A program made the translations under genes and the position numbers. The notes under the pieces are model-generated. The model made no database searches, was not told the origin of the DNA, and saw only the letters and a program-made list of their open reading frames with translations. Below, one piece after another: positions 1-5,521 of a stretch of DNA of 5,541 nucleotides (the first letter of the stretch is position 1; each line of letters starts with the position of its first letter). Source of the DNA: Planctomycetota bacterium (GTDB taxonomy: Bacteria; Planctomycetota; Phycisphaerae; Phycisphaerales; SM1A02); assembly GCA_027295435.1 (NCBI GenBank), contig JAPUKX010000215.1, positions 1 to 5,541 of the forward strand, in the 5' to 3' direction.

Positions 1-1
1 T

Positions 2-247
2 GTGCCGGATGGATGCGTTGACGCCTTTGACCTCGGCGCCATGCTCGGTGCGTGGTGCTCTGCCGTCAACGACCCGATCCCGCCCAGCCCGCCGTGCGAC
101 AACTGCAGCCACGCGAATCTGGCCATCGCGGACATCTCCGGTGCGTCCAACGCCCCCGATGGGTGCATCGATGCGTTCGACCTGGCGAAGCTGCTGGCCG
201 AGTGGTGCTCCGCCGCCGGCGGCAATCCGTGCGGCACCTGCTCCTAG
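2..247 (+). CDS. C-terminal end of a secreted protein with two Cys-rich dockerin-like modules (5' end outside window)
   Basis: The reading frame is open to the left edge and stops with TAG at 245-247, so this is probably the tail of a larger protein; the GTG at position 2 is unlikely to be a true start. The 81 visible residues form two related modules, PDGCVDAFDLGAMLGAWCSA (residues 2-21) and PDGCIDAFDLAKLLAEWCSA (52-71). Each has an Asp-rich loop followed by a DAFDL..LL..WC helix, the layout of type I dockerin half-repeats. The loop before module 2 (DISGASNAPDG) is longer than the usual dockerin loop. Eight cysteines occur (5, 19, 32, 35, 55, 69, 77, 80), including two CxxC pairs, which suggests disulfide-stabilised modules in an exported protein. 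Dockerins bind cohesins in cellulosomes; in planctomycetes the partner of such tails is not known to me, so an anchoring role is inference. The catalytic or binding part lies upstream and cannot be identified. Confidence 0.85.
   Translation: MPDGCVDAFDLGAMLGAWCSAVNDPIPPSPPCDNCSHANLAIADISGASNAPDGCIDAFDLAKLLAEWCSAAGGNPCGTCS
5..214 (+). repeat. Two dockerin-like half-repeats, 150-bp period
   Basis: Bases 5-64 and 155-214 encode the same 20-residue module with conservative changes (C-V-D-A-F-D-L versus C-I-D-A-F-D-L). They differ mainly at third codon positions, as expected of an old internal duplication kept by selection on the protein. Confidence 0.75.
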
Positions 248-249
248 AG

Positions 250-288
250 CGGTTGCAAGGCAACTGGAGCGGACGCACCGAGTCCGCT
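250..288 (+). terminator. Two adjacent hairpins just after the first gene (possible terminator)
   Basis: Three bases after the TAG, 250-256 pairs with 260-266 (7 bp including one G.T, loop AAG). One base later, 268-274 pairs with 282-288 (7 bp, 7-base loop). There is no T-run behind either stem, so a classical intrinsic terminator is not shown; the position right after a stop codon is the main support. An alternative long-range pairing of 248-256 with 329-337 (9 bp with one G.T) competes with the first hairpin. Confidence 0.4.
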
Positions 289-581
289 TACTGACAAGTG
301 CGGCTCGTTCAATCGGTCCCTCTGAGCCGCAACCGTTCCAAGGAAGCGCTGGGCTGCCGATCGTGCCCCCCATACGTCAATAACTACTGTGATGTGAGAT
401 GGTTGCGATGATTACCTCCGCGGCCAAACGTGATCGCCGAGACACATAGAATCAAGAAGTATGGGAAGATCAACCGCATCGACGGTGTCCATTCGATACG
501 TGAGGTGTCGCGCGGGCCCGTGGGCTATATCCCCCACAATTCCAAGTTCACCGACATTCACAGGACCACATCAAGTCATCC
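289..581. other. Intergenic stretch, no gene seen
   Basis: No open frame here has both a plausible start site and protein-like composition. A 7-bp stem (300-306 with 324-330, 17-base loop) lies near its left end. The frame of the next gene stays open back to a GTG at 430, but that extension has no Shine-Dalgarno site and would bury the signal peptide, so it is treated as untranslated leader. TAGAAT at 447-452 resembles a -10 box but has no matching -35 at 16-18 bp, so I do not call a promoter. Confidence 0.5.
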
Positions 582-588
582 AAGGAGG
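582..588 (+). promoter_or_regulatory. Strong Shine-Dalgarno site setting the ATG at 595
   Basis: AAGGAGG lies six bases before ATG 595. It decides the start of the 517-residue protein over the in-frame GTG at 430, since a textbook signal peptide follows the ATG immediately. Confidence 0.85.
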
Positions 589-594
589 CGACCC

Positions 595-2148
595 ATGACT
601 CAGACTCGACCCCACTGCTTACGGAGTCTCGGCGGGCTCGCCGCGGCGGCTGCTCTTATGATGGCAGCGCCCGTGGCGGCCGCCGTCGCTGCTGACAGCA
701 GCTTCGCAGGTACCTCGACCAGGCTGGAGCAACGCAACTTCGCCAAGACGCAAAGTGCCGATGGCAACAAGGGGAATGATAAACAGCGCCGCAAGGCATC
801 CCGCCCGACGAAGCGCGATCAGGCCGCAGGCAAGAAGCCACCTCGCCACACCCAACGTCAACAGCCAACGCGCAAAGCCCCACGCAGCCGAGCCGAACGC
901 CCCAAGAGAGCCGAGCGAAAGACACCTGCCCGGGGCAATCCGCCCCGCCAAGCACAGCGCAACCCGTCCGCTCGTGAGGCGCAGCGTCGCCACGCCCAGA
1001 ACCAGCGGCCGACGATCAGATCCGCGCGCAGCCGAGCTGACCGCCATCCCACACGACGATCAGCAGGACAACAACGAACACTGCGAGGGCGACAGTGGCA
1101 GCCCATCCCCCGCCATCAAACCGAACGCAGACCAGTCACACCGCAAGCACCATGGCTTGTCCGCGGTTCGAAGTCCAATGACCGATCCGATCCTGGCCGG
1201 GCGCAGAGAGAGCCTGCCGTACCTCATCGGAGTTGGCCACCGAATCGATACGATTCCCTCAACGCCACAGATAATCGCCCTCCTCGGATTCTGATCCCAC
1301 GGCGCCAGCTCGATCACCAGAGCAACGACCCCGCAGCTGGCTCTGTCCGCCTCCCCATCCAGCCAATCCATGACGGGCGCACACATCACGTCAAGAACAC
1401 ACACGAGACCTACCACGACTGGCCTCATGGGAGCTTTACCTACTATCAATTCTTCAAGACCTCCTGCAATCTCTCTTTCAATCTCTGGTACTACGGCTCC
1501 GCGCTGTACACGAAATACTGCGCACCCTTCTACCGACCTTGGCACCATCGGCACCACTACCGCGCGTGGTACCACTATTGGCCGTGGTACCTGCATTACG
1601 GTCTGACTTGGCCGACCTATATCACCCAGTACCACTCGTGGTATGGCGTGGCCTCATACGAGCCCCAGCCATGCTGGGCGACGCTTGCCGAGGCGTGGGA
1701 GCTCTTGGCCGAACGCCGGGCCGCCGCTGCGCACGACGCGTTTGATTGCTTAAGTCAGGCGTTGCCGAACGACGGACTCCCAATGATCGGTTTCGCCTTG
1801 TCGGCCGCTCAACTGGACCTGCCCGAGATCGCGGTCGAGACCATGCGCGAAGCGATGCGCGTTGATCCCGAGGCGCTTCATTACGTCCCGGACGATGATC
1901 GCCTTGCTCAGGAGGTCTCTGATCGCGTGCAGTATTACGAGGACCGGGCCCGGCACACCTATGGCGACGTCGACGCCCTGTTCATGGTCGCTGCCCTGCG
2001 CTACATGCTGGGTGAGTTGCCGGCGGCTGACTACGCGCTGGACGTTGCGATCACCCTCGGCGACGTGGAAGTCAGCACATTCAAGCTCAAAGCGATCATC
2101 GAGTCCGCCCTGGCGGAGAACATCTACGACCCGCCTCCGCACGATTGA
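595..2148 (+). CDS. Exported protein: Arg/Pro/Gln-rich disordered region, aromatic/His-rich segment, TPR-like C-terminus
   Basis: This 517-residue protein of unknown function starts at ATG 595 behind a strong ribosome-binding site. Residues 1-33 are a signal peptide: Arg at 5 and 10, an Ala/Leu/Met core, and likely cleavage near VAA-D (33/34). Residues 63-180 are strongly basic and low in complexity: I count 39 Lys+Arg and 6 acidic residues in 118, with much Pro, Gln and Ala, so this part is probably disordered. Residues 273-361 are extremely aromatic: 17 Tyr, 9 Trp, 5 Phe and 9 His in 89 residues, with three Cys (291, 309, 360) and clusters such as HHRHHYRAWYHYWPWY. Residues 365-426 and about 455-490 are amphipathic helix pairs resembling TPR repeats (for example LPMIGFALSAAQLDLPEIAV and MLGELPAADYALDVAI). 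TPRs mediate protein-protein contacts. The basic part could bind a polyanion such as nucleic acid or acidic polysaccharide; that is inference. No catalytic motif is visible. Part of the basic region is also open in another frame, but the start site, signal peptide and TPR part all lie in this one. Confidence 0.85.
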   Translation: MTQTRPHCLRSLGGLAAAAALMMAAPVAAAVAADSSFAGTSTRLEQRNFAKTQSADGNKGNDKQRRKASRPTKRDQAAGKKPPRHTQRQQPTRKAPRSRAERPKRAERKTPARGNPPRQAQRNPSAREAQRRHAQNQRPTIRSARSRADRHPTRRSAGQQRTLRGRQWQPIPRHQTERRPVTPQAPWLVRGSKSNDRSDPGRAQREPAVPHRSWPPNRYDSLNATDNRPPRILIPRRQLDHQSNDPAAGSVRLPIQPIHDGRTHHVKNTHETYHDWPHGSFTYYQFFKTSCNLSFNLWYYGSALYTKYCAPFYRPWHHRHHYRAWYHYWPWYLHYGLTWPTYITQYHSWYGVASYEPQPCWATLAEAWELLAERRAAAAHDAFDCLSQALPNDGLPMIGFALSAAQLDLPEIAVETMREAMRVDPEALHYVPDDDRLAQEVSDRVQYYEDRARHTYGDVDALFMVAALRYMLGELPAADYALDVAITLGDVEVSTFKLKAIIESALAENIYDPPPHD

Positions 2149-2152
2149 GCGT

Positions 2153-2222
2153 GACGATCGCGGAAATGGTCGTGATCCTCGACCTGCTGACCCTGCTCGC
2201 CAACTCGGGCCCGTGTGCGTAG
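2153..2222 (+). pseudogene. Decayed dockerin tail (fossil) after the TPR gene
   Basis: In the frame starting at 2172 the DNA reads VILDLLTLLANSGPCA then TAG (2220-2222). The last dockerin half of the 814-residue protein at 4980-5030 reads GILDLLALLANWGPCP then stop. The two share 12 of 16 residues and, by my count, 40 of 51 bases including the stop. Just upstream, in another frame (2153-2170), the DNA reads DDRGNG, like the calcium loop DFDGDG, so a small deletion between loop and helix would explain the frameshift. The conserved Trp is a Ser (TGG to TCG). There is no start codon, ribosome-binding site or attached domain, and the TPR gene stops five bases before. It is either the remains of a separate dockerin gene or a tail once fused to the TPR gene and lost by frameshift. 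Confidence 0.7.
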
Positions 2223-2229
2223 ACGTTTA

Positions 2230-2251
2230 GCCCCGCCGGCCACGGCGGGGC
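2230..2251 (+). terminator. GC-rich hairpin after the TPR gene and dockerin fossil
   Basis: A perfect 8-bp stem, GCCCCGCC (2230-2237) with GGCGGGGC (2244-2251), closes a 6-base loop. It starts seven bases after the fossil's TAG. No T-run follows, so termination strength is uncertain, but it is the best candidate for the end of the 595-2148 transcript. Its position right behind the fossil's stop rather than the TPR stop suggests it once served the dockerin gene. Confidence 0.55.
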
Positions 2252-2528
2252 GATCGTCAACGGACGCTCGTCTGCCATCGAACGAACGGCGAGGCGGCCT
2301 CGCTGTCAAGCTGGGCGCACCCGCCCGGGAGCGTCCCGATCGGGCCTGCAAGCCGTCAATCTCGACGAGCAACCCGCGGGTATCTTCCAATCGGCCTCAT
2401 GCATCCACTCCCAGCGCGGAACTTAGGATTTGAGTCTGAGTATCGTGGGGGGGCGTTACACTCGTGCTCGGAACGCTCGGCGGTGGAGCCAGGCGTTGGT
2501 CAAATGGGAAATGTCGGGATACCCCGTT
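2252..2528. other. Intergenic stretch with palindromes, no gene seen
   Basis: Open frames occur on both strands, but their composition is Arg/Pro/Ser-rich, as expected of random GC-rich DNA, and no ribosome-binding site supports them. Two perfect palindromes lie inside: GCGAGGC-G-GCCTCGC at 2289-2303 and CCCGATCGGG at 2335-2344. Either could be an operator or chance. The frame of the next gene is open back to a TTG at 2430, without a ribosome-binding site. Confidence 0.45.
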
Positions 2529-2534
2529 TATGAT
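2529..2534 (+). promoter_or_regulatory. Possible -10 box for the dockerin-propeller gene
   Basis: TATGAT, one base off the sigma-70 consensus, sits 51 bases before ATG 2586 in an otherwise GC-rich region. No good -35 box is found at 16-18 bp upstream, so this is a weak call. If real, the leader would be about 45 bases and would contain the 13-bp tandem repeat. Confidence 0.3.
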
Positions 2535-2547
2535 AGCTACGCGGTCT

Positions 2548-2573
2548 TTCGATTGGTGTGTTCGATTGGTGTG
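2548..2573 (+). repeat. Perfect 13-bp tandem duplication in the leader of the dockerin-propeller gene
   Basis: TTCGATTGGTGTG occurs twice with no gap (2548-2560 and 2561-2573). The last base of the second copy is the first G of the GGAGG ribosome-binding site. It could be a double protein-binding site or a recent replication-slippage duplication. Confidence 0.9.
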
Positions 2574-2577
2574 GAGG
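2573..2577 (+). promoter_or_regulatory. Shine-Dalgarno site setting ATG 2586
   Basis: GGAGG lies eight bases before ATG 2586. It supports this start over the upstream in-frame TTG 2430 and the second Met codon at 2598, and a signal peptide follows directly. Confidence 0.8.
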
Positions 2578-2585
2578 AAAGAGCC

Positions 2586-5030
2586 ATGCCGAGAAATATG
2601 GTCAACCGGTGCGCATTTACCTCGGCCGCCGTGCTCGTATTGGCCATCTGGTCGGGCAGGGCGAACGGGCAGTTTGCCCTGTTCGTCAACGAGACCGCCG
2701 ATCGCAGCAATGTGTCCAGCAGCCTCTTCGCGACCGATGGCGAGGAGAAGGACTACGTCTGGGGCGACGTCGACAACGATGGCGACGTCGATCTCGTCAT
2801 CGTCCGTAAGGAGCCGTGGAGCACGGCGGGCAGAAGGGCCAACGTTCTACTGATTAACGAGAACGGCGTGCTGGTCGATCGCACGGTGGAGTTCGCCATG
2901 GCGTCGGACGTGGCCGGCGATCTGGGCTTTCTTACTCCCACGAACGATCGCGACGTCATCCTGGTTGACGTCGACGGAGACGGATGGTTGGACATCGTCA
3001 CGGCGCCGACGATCACAGATGGTCTGGCCAAGCACATCTCGCACCCGCGCGTGTACATAAATCTCGGGGACGACCCTCCCGGAAGCGGCAACTGGCTGGG
3101 GTATCAGTATCAGGACGCGCGCATTCCGCAGATGCACCCCACGGCAGGACCTCGCTTCTGCGCGGTGGCTGCCGGTGACGTCACCGGTGACGGGGCGCCC
3201 GATCTCTACTTCGCCGACTACGACAACGGCCTCCCAGGGCAGATCTACGACTACCAGAACAAGCTACTGATCAATGACGGCAACGGATGCTTTGCGGATG
3301 AAAGCGTACTGCGAATGGGCAGCTTGTACGACTATGGCATCCCCGGAGTGCAGAACTACCTGTTCTCCGCCTTTGGCACCGCTGCCGCTATCGCTGACAT
3401 GAACAATGACGGCGTCAACGACGTCGTCAAGCAGACGGCGCTGCACCAGCCGTACCACCAGGCCGTCATCTATAACGATCCGGACAATGAAGGCTTCTTT
3501 GACGGGTACGACGTCGTGGGCCTCACGGGGGGCGGGTACTTCATTTCTGTTGGTGAGCTGAACAACGACGGGATTCTGGACATCGTCCTCACGAACGACG
3601 GTGTGGACCGGTATCTGATCGGCGATACACTCGATGCTATCGGGCAACGGAACTACGTGAGCTATTCGTTTCCGTCGAACAGCCTCGGCTTTGGCGGCAA
3701 CTCGGTCATCGCGGATCTCAACAACGACGGACTCAATGATGTCGTCATTGCGGGAGTCGACGTAGCTAACACAGGCTGCTCCGCCACAACACACGTCAAT
3801 CGCAACCTGGGCGGGGATCCGCCATCGTTCTCTTCCGTTGAGCTGGACATCGGCATTCCTGACGGCATGCTCACCGGCGGGCACGATGTGGCCATCTTCG
3901 ATCTGAACGGTGACGGCTGGCTCGACATCATCCACGGCCGCTGCAACAGCACGGAGATCTGGATCCAGCACCCCTACGGCATCATCTTCGAGTATCCGCA
4001 GGATCTGCCGCTCGTCCTCACCCCCGACGAACCATTCACGTTGCAAGTTCAGTTGACACCGGTTGGCGGAACGCTGGCGCCAGGGACGGCCACGCTGCAC
4101 TATTCGATCAACGATGCGCCCTTCACCAGCGTGGCGATGACGGATCTGGGCCGGAGCCTGTACGAAGCCGACCTGCCGCCCACCGGATGCCTGGACAGGA
4201 CCAAATTCTACTTCTCGGCCGACATGGTCGAAGAGGGCATTGTCAGCCTCGATCCCCCCGGCGCTCCGACGAACAGCTACGCTGCGGTGGCTGCGGACGG
4301 GCTCGAGATCGAGCAGCTCAACCACTTCGAGGTGGGCGAGGATCTCTCAGGCTGGACGGTCGTCAGCGACCCTTCGCTCACCGCCGGAGAATGGGAGGTG
4401 GCCGACCCCAACGTGACGATCTTCGCCGGGCACCTGGCCCAGCCCGAGGACGACGCGACGCCTGGCGCTGGCAACGTGATGGCGTTCATCACCGAGAACG
4501 GCCCTCCGGGTGGTAGCCCGGCCGCCAACGATGTTGACGGCGGGCCGACTTTCCTGGTCTCGCCGAGCGTCGATCTGGAAAGGACGGATGGCATCGTCTC
4601 TTTCGCGAGGTGGTTCTTTTCGCTGGCTGGTGAAGAGGACGTCATGACCATCGAGATCTCCAATAACGGCGCGACGTGGTTCCTGGTAGAGACCGTCACC
4701 GGGACGGGCGAAGTGTGGGAGACGGTTTCGTTCCTCGTGAGCGACCATGCAGTCCCCTCGGCCAGCGTTTCGCTTCGTTTCGCCACCTCGGACGGTGATT
4801 TTTCGGTGACCGAAGCCGGCATCGATGACTTTCAGATCCAGTCGTTCGTATGTGGCGCGGTCTGTGTCGGCGACCTCGATGGGGATGGCAGTGTTGGCAT
4901 CCTCGATCTGCTTGCCCTGTTAGCTGCCTGGGGCACCGACCCCGGCGGCCCGCCGGACTTCGACGGCGACGGCACCGTCGGCATCCTCGACCTGCTCGCG
5001 CTGCTGGCCAACTGGGGCCCGTGCCCGTGA
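2586..5030 (+). CDS. Secreted FG-GAP/VCBS beta-propeller protein with C-terminal dockerin
   Basis: An 814-residue exported protein. Residues 1-28 are a signal peptide (Arg 3 and 8, hydrophobic 10-22, likely cut ANG-Q at 28/29). Seven Asp-rich loops of the FG-GAP/VCBS type follow: DVDNDGDVD (61-69), DVDGDGWLD (128-136), DVTGDGAPD (198-206), DMNNDGVND (271-279), ELNNDGILD (324-332), DLNNDGLND (377-385) and DLNGDGWLD (439-447). Each precedes a hydrophobic strand, as in integrin-alpha-like seven-bladed propellers with calcium in each blade; the fifth has Glu at the first ligand position. Residues about 455-575 look like an Ig/fibronectin-like linker. Residues about 579-755 (HFEVGEDLSGW to GIDDFQIQSF) resemble a MAM/jelly-roll domain. 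Residues 763-783 and 791-811 are paired dockerin halves with D-x-D-G-D-G loops and ILDLLALLA.WG helices; the protein ends GPCP. No catalytic motif is visible, so binding or adhesion at the cell surface is the likely role, by inference. A strong terminator follows. Confidence 0.93.
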   Translation: MPRNMVNRCAFTSAAVLVLAIWSGRANGQFALFVNETADRSNVSSSLFATDGEEKDYVWGDVDNDGDVDLVIVRKEPWSTAGRRANVLLINENGVLVDRTVEFAMASDVAGDLGFLTPTNDRDVILVDVDGDGWLDIVTAPTITDGLAKHISHPRVYINLGDDPPGSGNWLGYQYQDARIPQMHPTAGPRFCAVAAGDVTGDGAPDLYFADYDNGLPGQIYDYQNKLLINDGNGCFADESVLRMGSLYDYGIPGVQNYLFSAFGTAAAIADMNNDGVNDVVKQTALHQPYHQAVIYNDPDNEGFFDGYDVVGLTGGGYFISVGELNNDGILDIVLTNDGVDRYLIGDTLDAIGQRNYVSYSFPSNSLGFGGNSVIADLNNDGLNDVVIAGVDVANTGCSATTHVNRNLGGDPPSFSSVELDIGIPDGMLTGGHDVAIFDLNGDGWLDIIHGRCNSTEIWIQHPYGIIFEYPQDLPLVLTPDEPFTLQVQLTPVGGTLAPGTATLHYSINDAPFTSVAMTDLGRSLYEADLPPTGCLDRTKFYFSADMVEEGIVSLDPPGAPTNSYAAVAADGLEIEQLNHFEVGEDLSGWTVVSDPSLTAGEWEVADPNVTIFAGHLAQPEDDATPGAGNVMAFITENGPPGGSPAANDVDGGPTFLVSPSVDLERTDGIVSFARWFFSLAGEEDVMTIEISNNGATWFLVETVTGTGEVWETVSFLVSDHAVPSASVSLRFATSDGDFSVTEAGIDDFQIQSFVCGAVCVGDLDGDGSVGILDLLALLAAWGTDPGGPPDFDGDGTVGILDLLALLANWGPCP
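4872..5018 (+). repeat. Tandem dockerin halves, 84-bp period
   Basis: Bases 4872-4934 and 4956-5018 encode near-identical 21-residue dockerin halves separated by a short Pro/Gly linker (GTDPGGPP). Most differences are synonymous, pointing to an internal duplication kept by protein-level selection. This is the canonical pair against which the fossil at 2153-2222 can be aligned. Confidence 0.85.
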
Positions 5031-5055
5031 GAAGCGGGCCATGAGCAATAAGCCC

Positions 5056-5083
5056 AAGCCCACGGACTAGAGTCCGTGGGCTT
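5056..5083 (+). terminator. Strong intrinsic terminator after the dockerin-propeller gene
   Basis: A perfect 12-bp stem, 5056-5067 with 5072-5083 (AAGCCCACGGAC and its complement), closes the 4-base loop TAGA. The T/C-rich tail CTTCTTGCGTGTTC overlaps the stem end. It lies 26 bases after the stop codon. Because the inverted repeat is perfect, it could also stop transcription arriving from the minus strand at 5282-5541. Confidence 0.85.
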
Positions 5084-5123
5084 CTTGCGTGTTCATGCGC
5101 TGGTTTCGGCAGCACAGGACATG

Positions 5124-5216
5124 CGGCGGTCCACCGGGTTCACAGAACCCGGCTCGCGGTGAGCTTCATCACGCATGTGCGGGTGAGCCGGCCCGTGTCG
5201 GGCCGGTGGACAGCCG
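5124..5216 (+). ncRNA. Candidate structured RNA: closed four-way junction
   Basis: Folded by eye, the 93 bases form a cloverleaf. The outer stem pairs 5124-5127 with 5213-5216 and 5129-5133 with 5207-5211, with one G/A mismatch (5128/5212). Arm 1 pairs 5134-5141 with 5145-5152 (8 bp, loop ACA). Arm 2 pairs 5153-5157 with 5183-5187 (5 bp, one G.T) and carries an inner stem 5159-5162 with 5169-5172. Arm 3 pairs 5188-5194 with 5200-5206 (7 bp, loop GTGTC). The arms abut exactly, with no unpaired base at the junction. It is not a tRNA: no anticodon or T-loop consensus and the wrong arm sizes. I recognise no known RNA family. The single G.T pair would become C/A on the other strand, slightly favouring plus-strand RNA. 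It could equally be 3' untranslated sequence of a minus-strand gene, or a DNA-level repeat. Confidence 0.45.
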
Positions 5217-5227
5217 ATAGTCGCGTA

Positions 5228-5245
5228 GGATCCGCTGCGCGGACC
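5228..5245. other. Hairpin next to the four-way-junction element
   Basis: 5228-5229 and 5231-5235 pair with 5239-5245 (7 bp, one bulged A at 5230, loop TGC). It begins 11 bases after the four-way-junction element and may belong to the same transcript. On the minus strand it lies about 37 bases past the stop of the possible gene at 5282-5521, so it could also be that gene's terminator stem. Confidence 0.35.
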
Positions 5246-5281
5246 ATGCCTTGAACCAATCGTTTGGAAGCGGTCGGTGGA

Positions 5282-5521
5282 TCAGGGGAACTCAATATCC
5301 GCATCCGACGGGCGTTGCACGATCGCCGCGATCGTCTTGGCCAGCGCTCCCTGAGCGGTTTGCCGCGCCGGATCGGAATCTCGCAGCGTTGAATCGGCCG
5401 AGGAATCGAGCCGCGACCAGTGGGATCTCATCTTGGCCTGCTGCAATGACAGGGGCAGATGCGGCGACGCCCGCTTTGGAAGGCTGAAGCGCCTGGACGT
5501 TGGGATCGGAAGCGGATTCAT
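5282..5521 (-). CDS. Possible small hypothetical protein (79 aa)
   Basis: Read on the minus strand, ATG at 5521-5519 opens a 79-codon frame ending in TGA at 5284-5282. GAGG (5532-5535 as read on the minus strand) lies 10 bases before the ATG. Third codon positions are rich in G/C, and the C-terminal part (ALAKTIAAIVQRPSDADIEF) reads like a real helix with a loop, while the N-terminal part is Ser/Arg/Pro-rich and unremarkable. The start overlaps, as ATGA, the stop of a possible upstream frame, which would suit translational coupling. I recognise no family or motif. The opposite strand is also open over much of this stretch, so it may be non-coding. Confidence 0.4.
   Translation of the reverse strand: MNPLPIPTSRRFSLPKRASPHLPLSLQQAKMRSHWSRLDSSADSTLRDSDPARQTAQGALAKTIAAIVQRPSDADIEFP

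Noticed and set aside
430..594. Upstream in-frame extension of the TPR gene starting at GTG 430
   Set aside because: No Shine-Dalgarno site at 430, while AAGGAGG sits before ATG 595 and a signal peptide starts there; the extension would bury it.
755..1294. 179-codon plus-strand frame overlapping the basic region of the TPR gene
   Set aside because: It lies inside a gene whose frame carries the start site, signal peptide and folded C-terminus. Low-complexity Arg/Pro/Ala-rich coding DNA often leaves other frames open.
2215..2433. Small open frames on both strands in the 2124-2433 spacer
   Set aside because: Arg/Pro/Ser-rich composition with no ribosome-binding site, and they run across the dockerin fossil and the terminator-like hairpin.
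2430..2585. Upstream in-frame extension of the propeller gene starting at TTG 2430
   Set aside because: A rare start codon without a ribosome-binding site. The ATG at 2586 has GGAGG and a clear signal peptide, and the extension covers the tandem repeat and the candidate promoter.
3264..4325. 353-codon minus-strand frame opposite the propeller gene
   Set aside because: Mirror image of a GC-rich gene rich in GAC/GTC codons, which read as GTC/GAC on the other strand; Val/Asp/Arg-rich with no domain, while the plus strand has clear domains.
5124..5216. tRNA, SRP RNA or RNase P RNA as the identity of the structured element
   Set aside because: No anticodon arm or T-loop, no SRP tetraloop/GGAAG-type core, and although AGAACCCGGCT resembles the 3' part of RNase P RNA, the conserved 5' core (GAGGAAAGTCC) is absent.
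5319..5335. Inverted repeat ACGATCG-CCG-CGATCGT as a terminator or operator
   Set aside because: It falls within the possible minus-strand coding frame, where it is explained by the codons for T-I-A-A-I-V, and no T-run follows.
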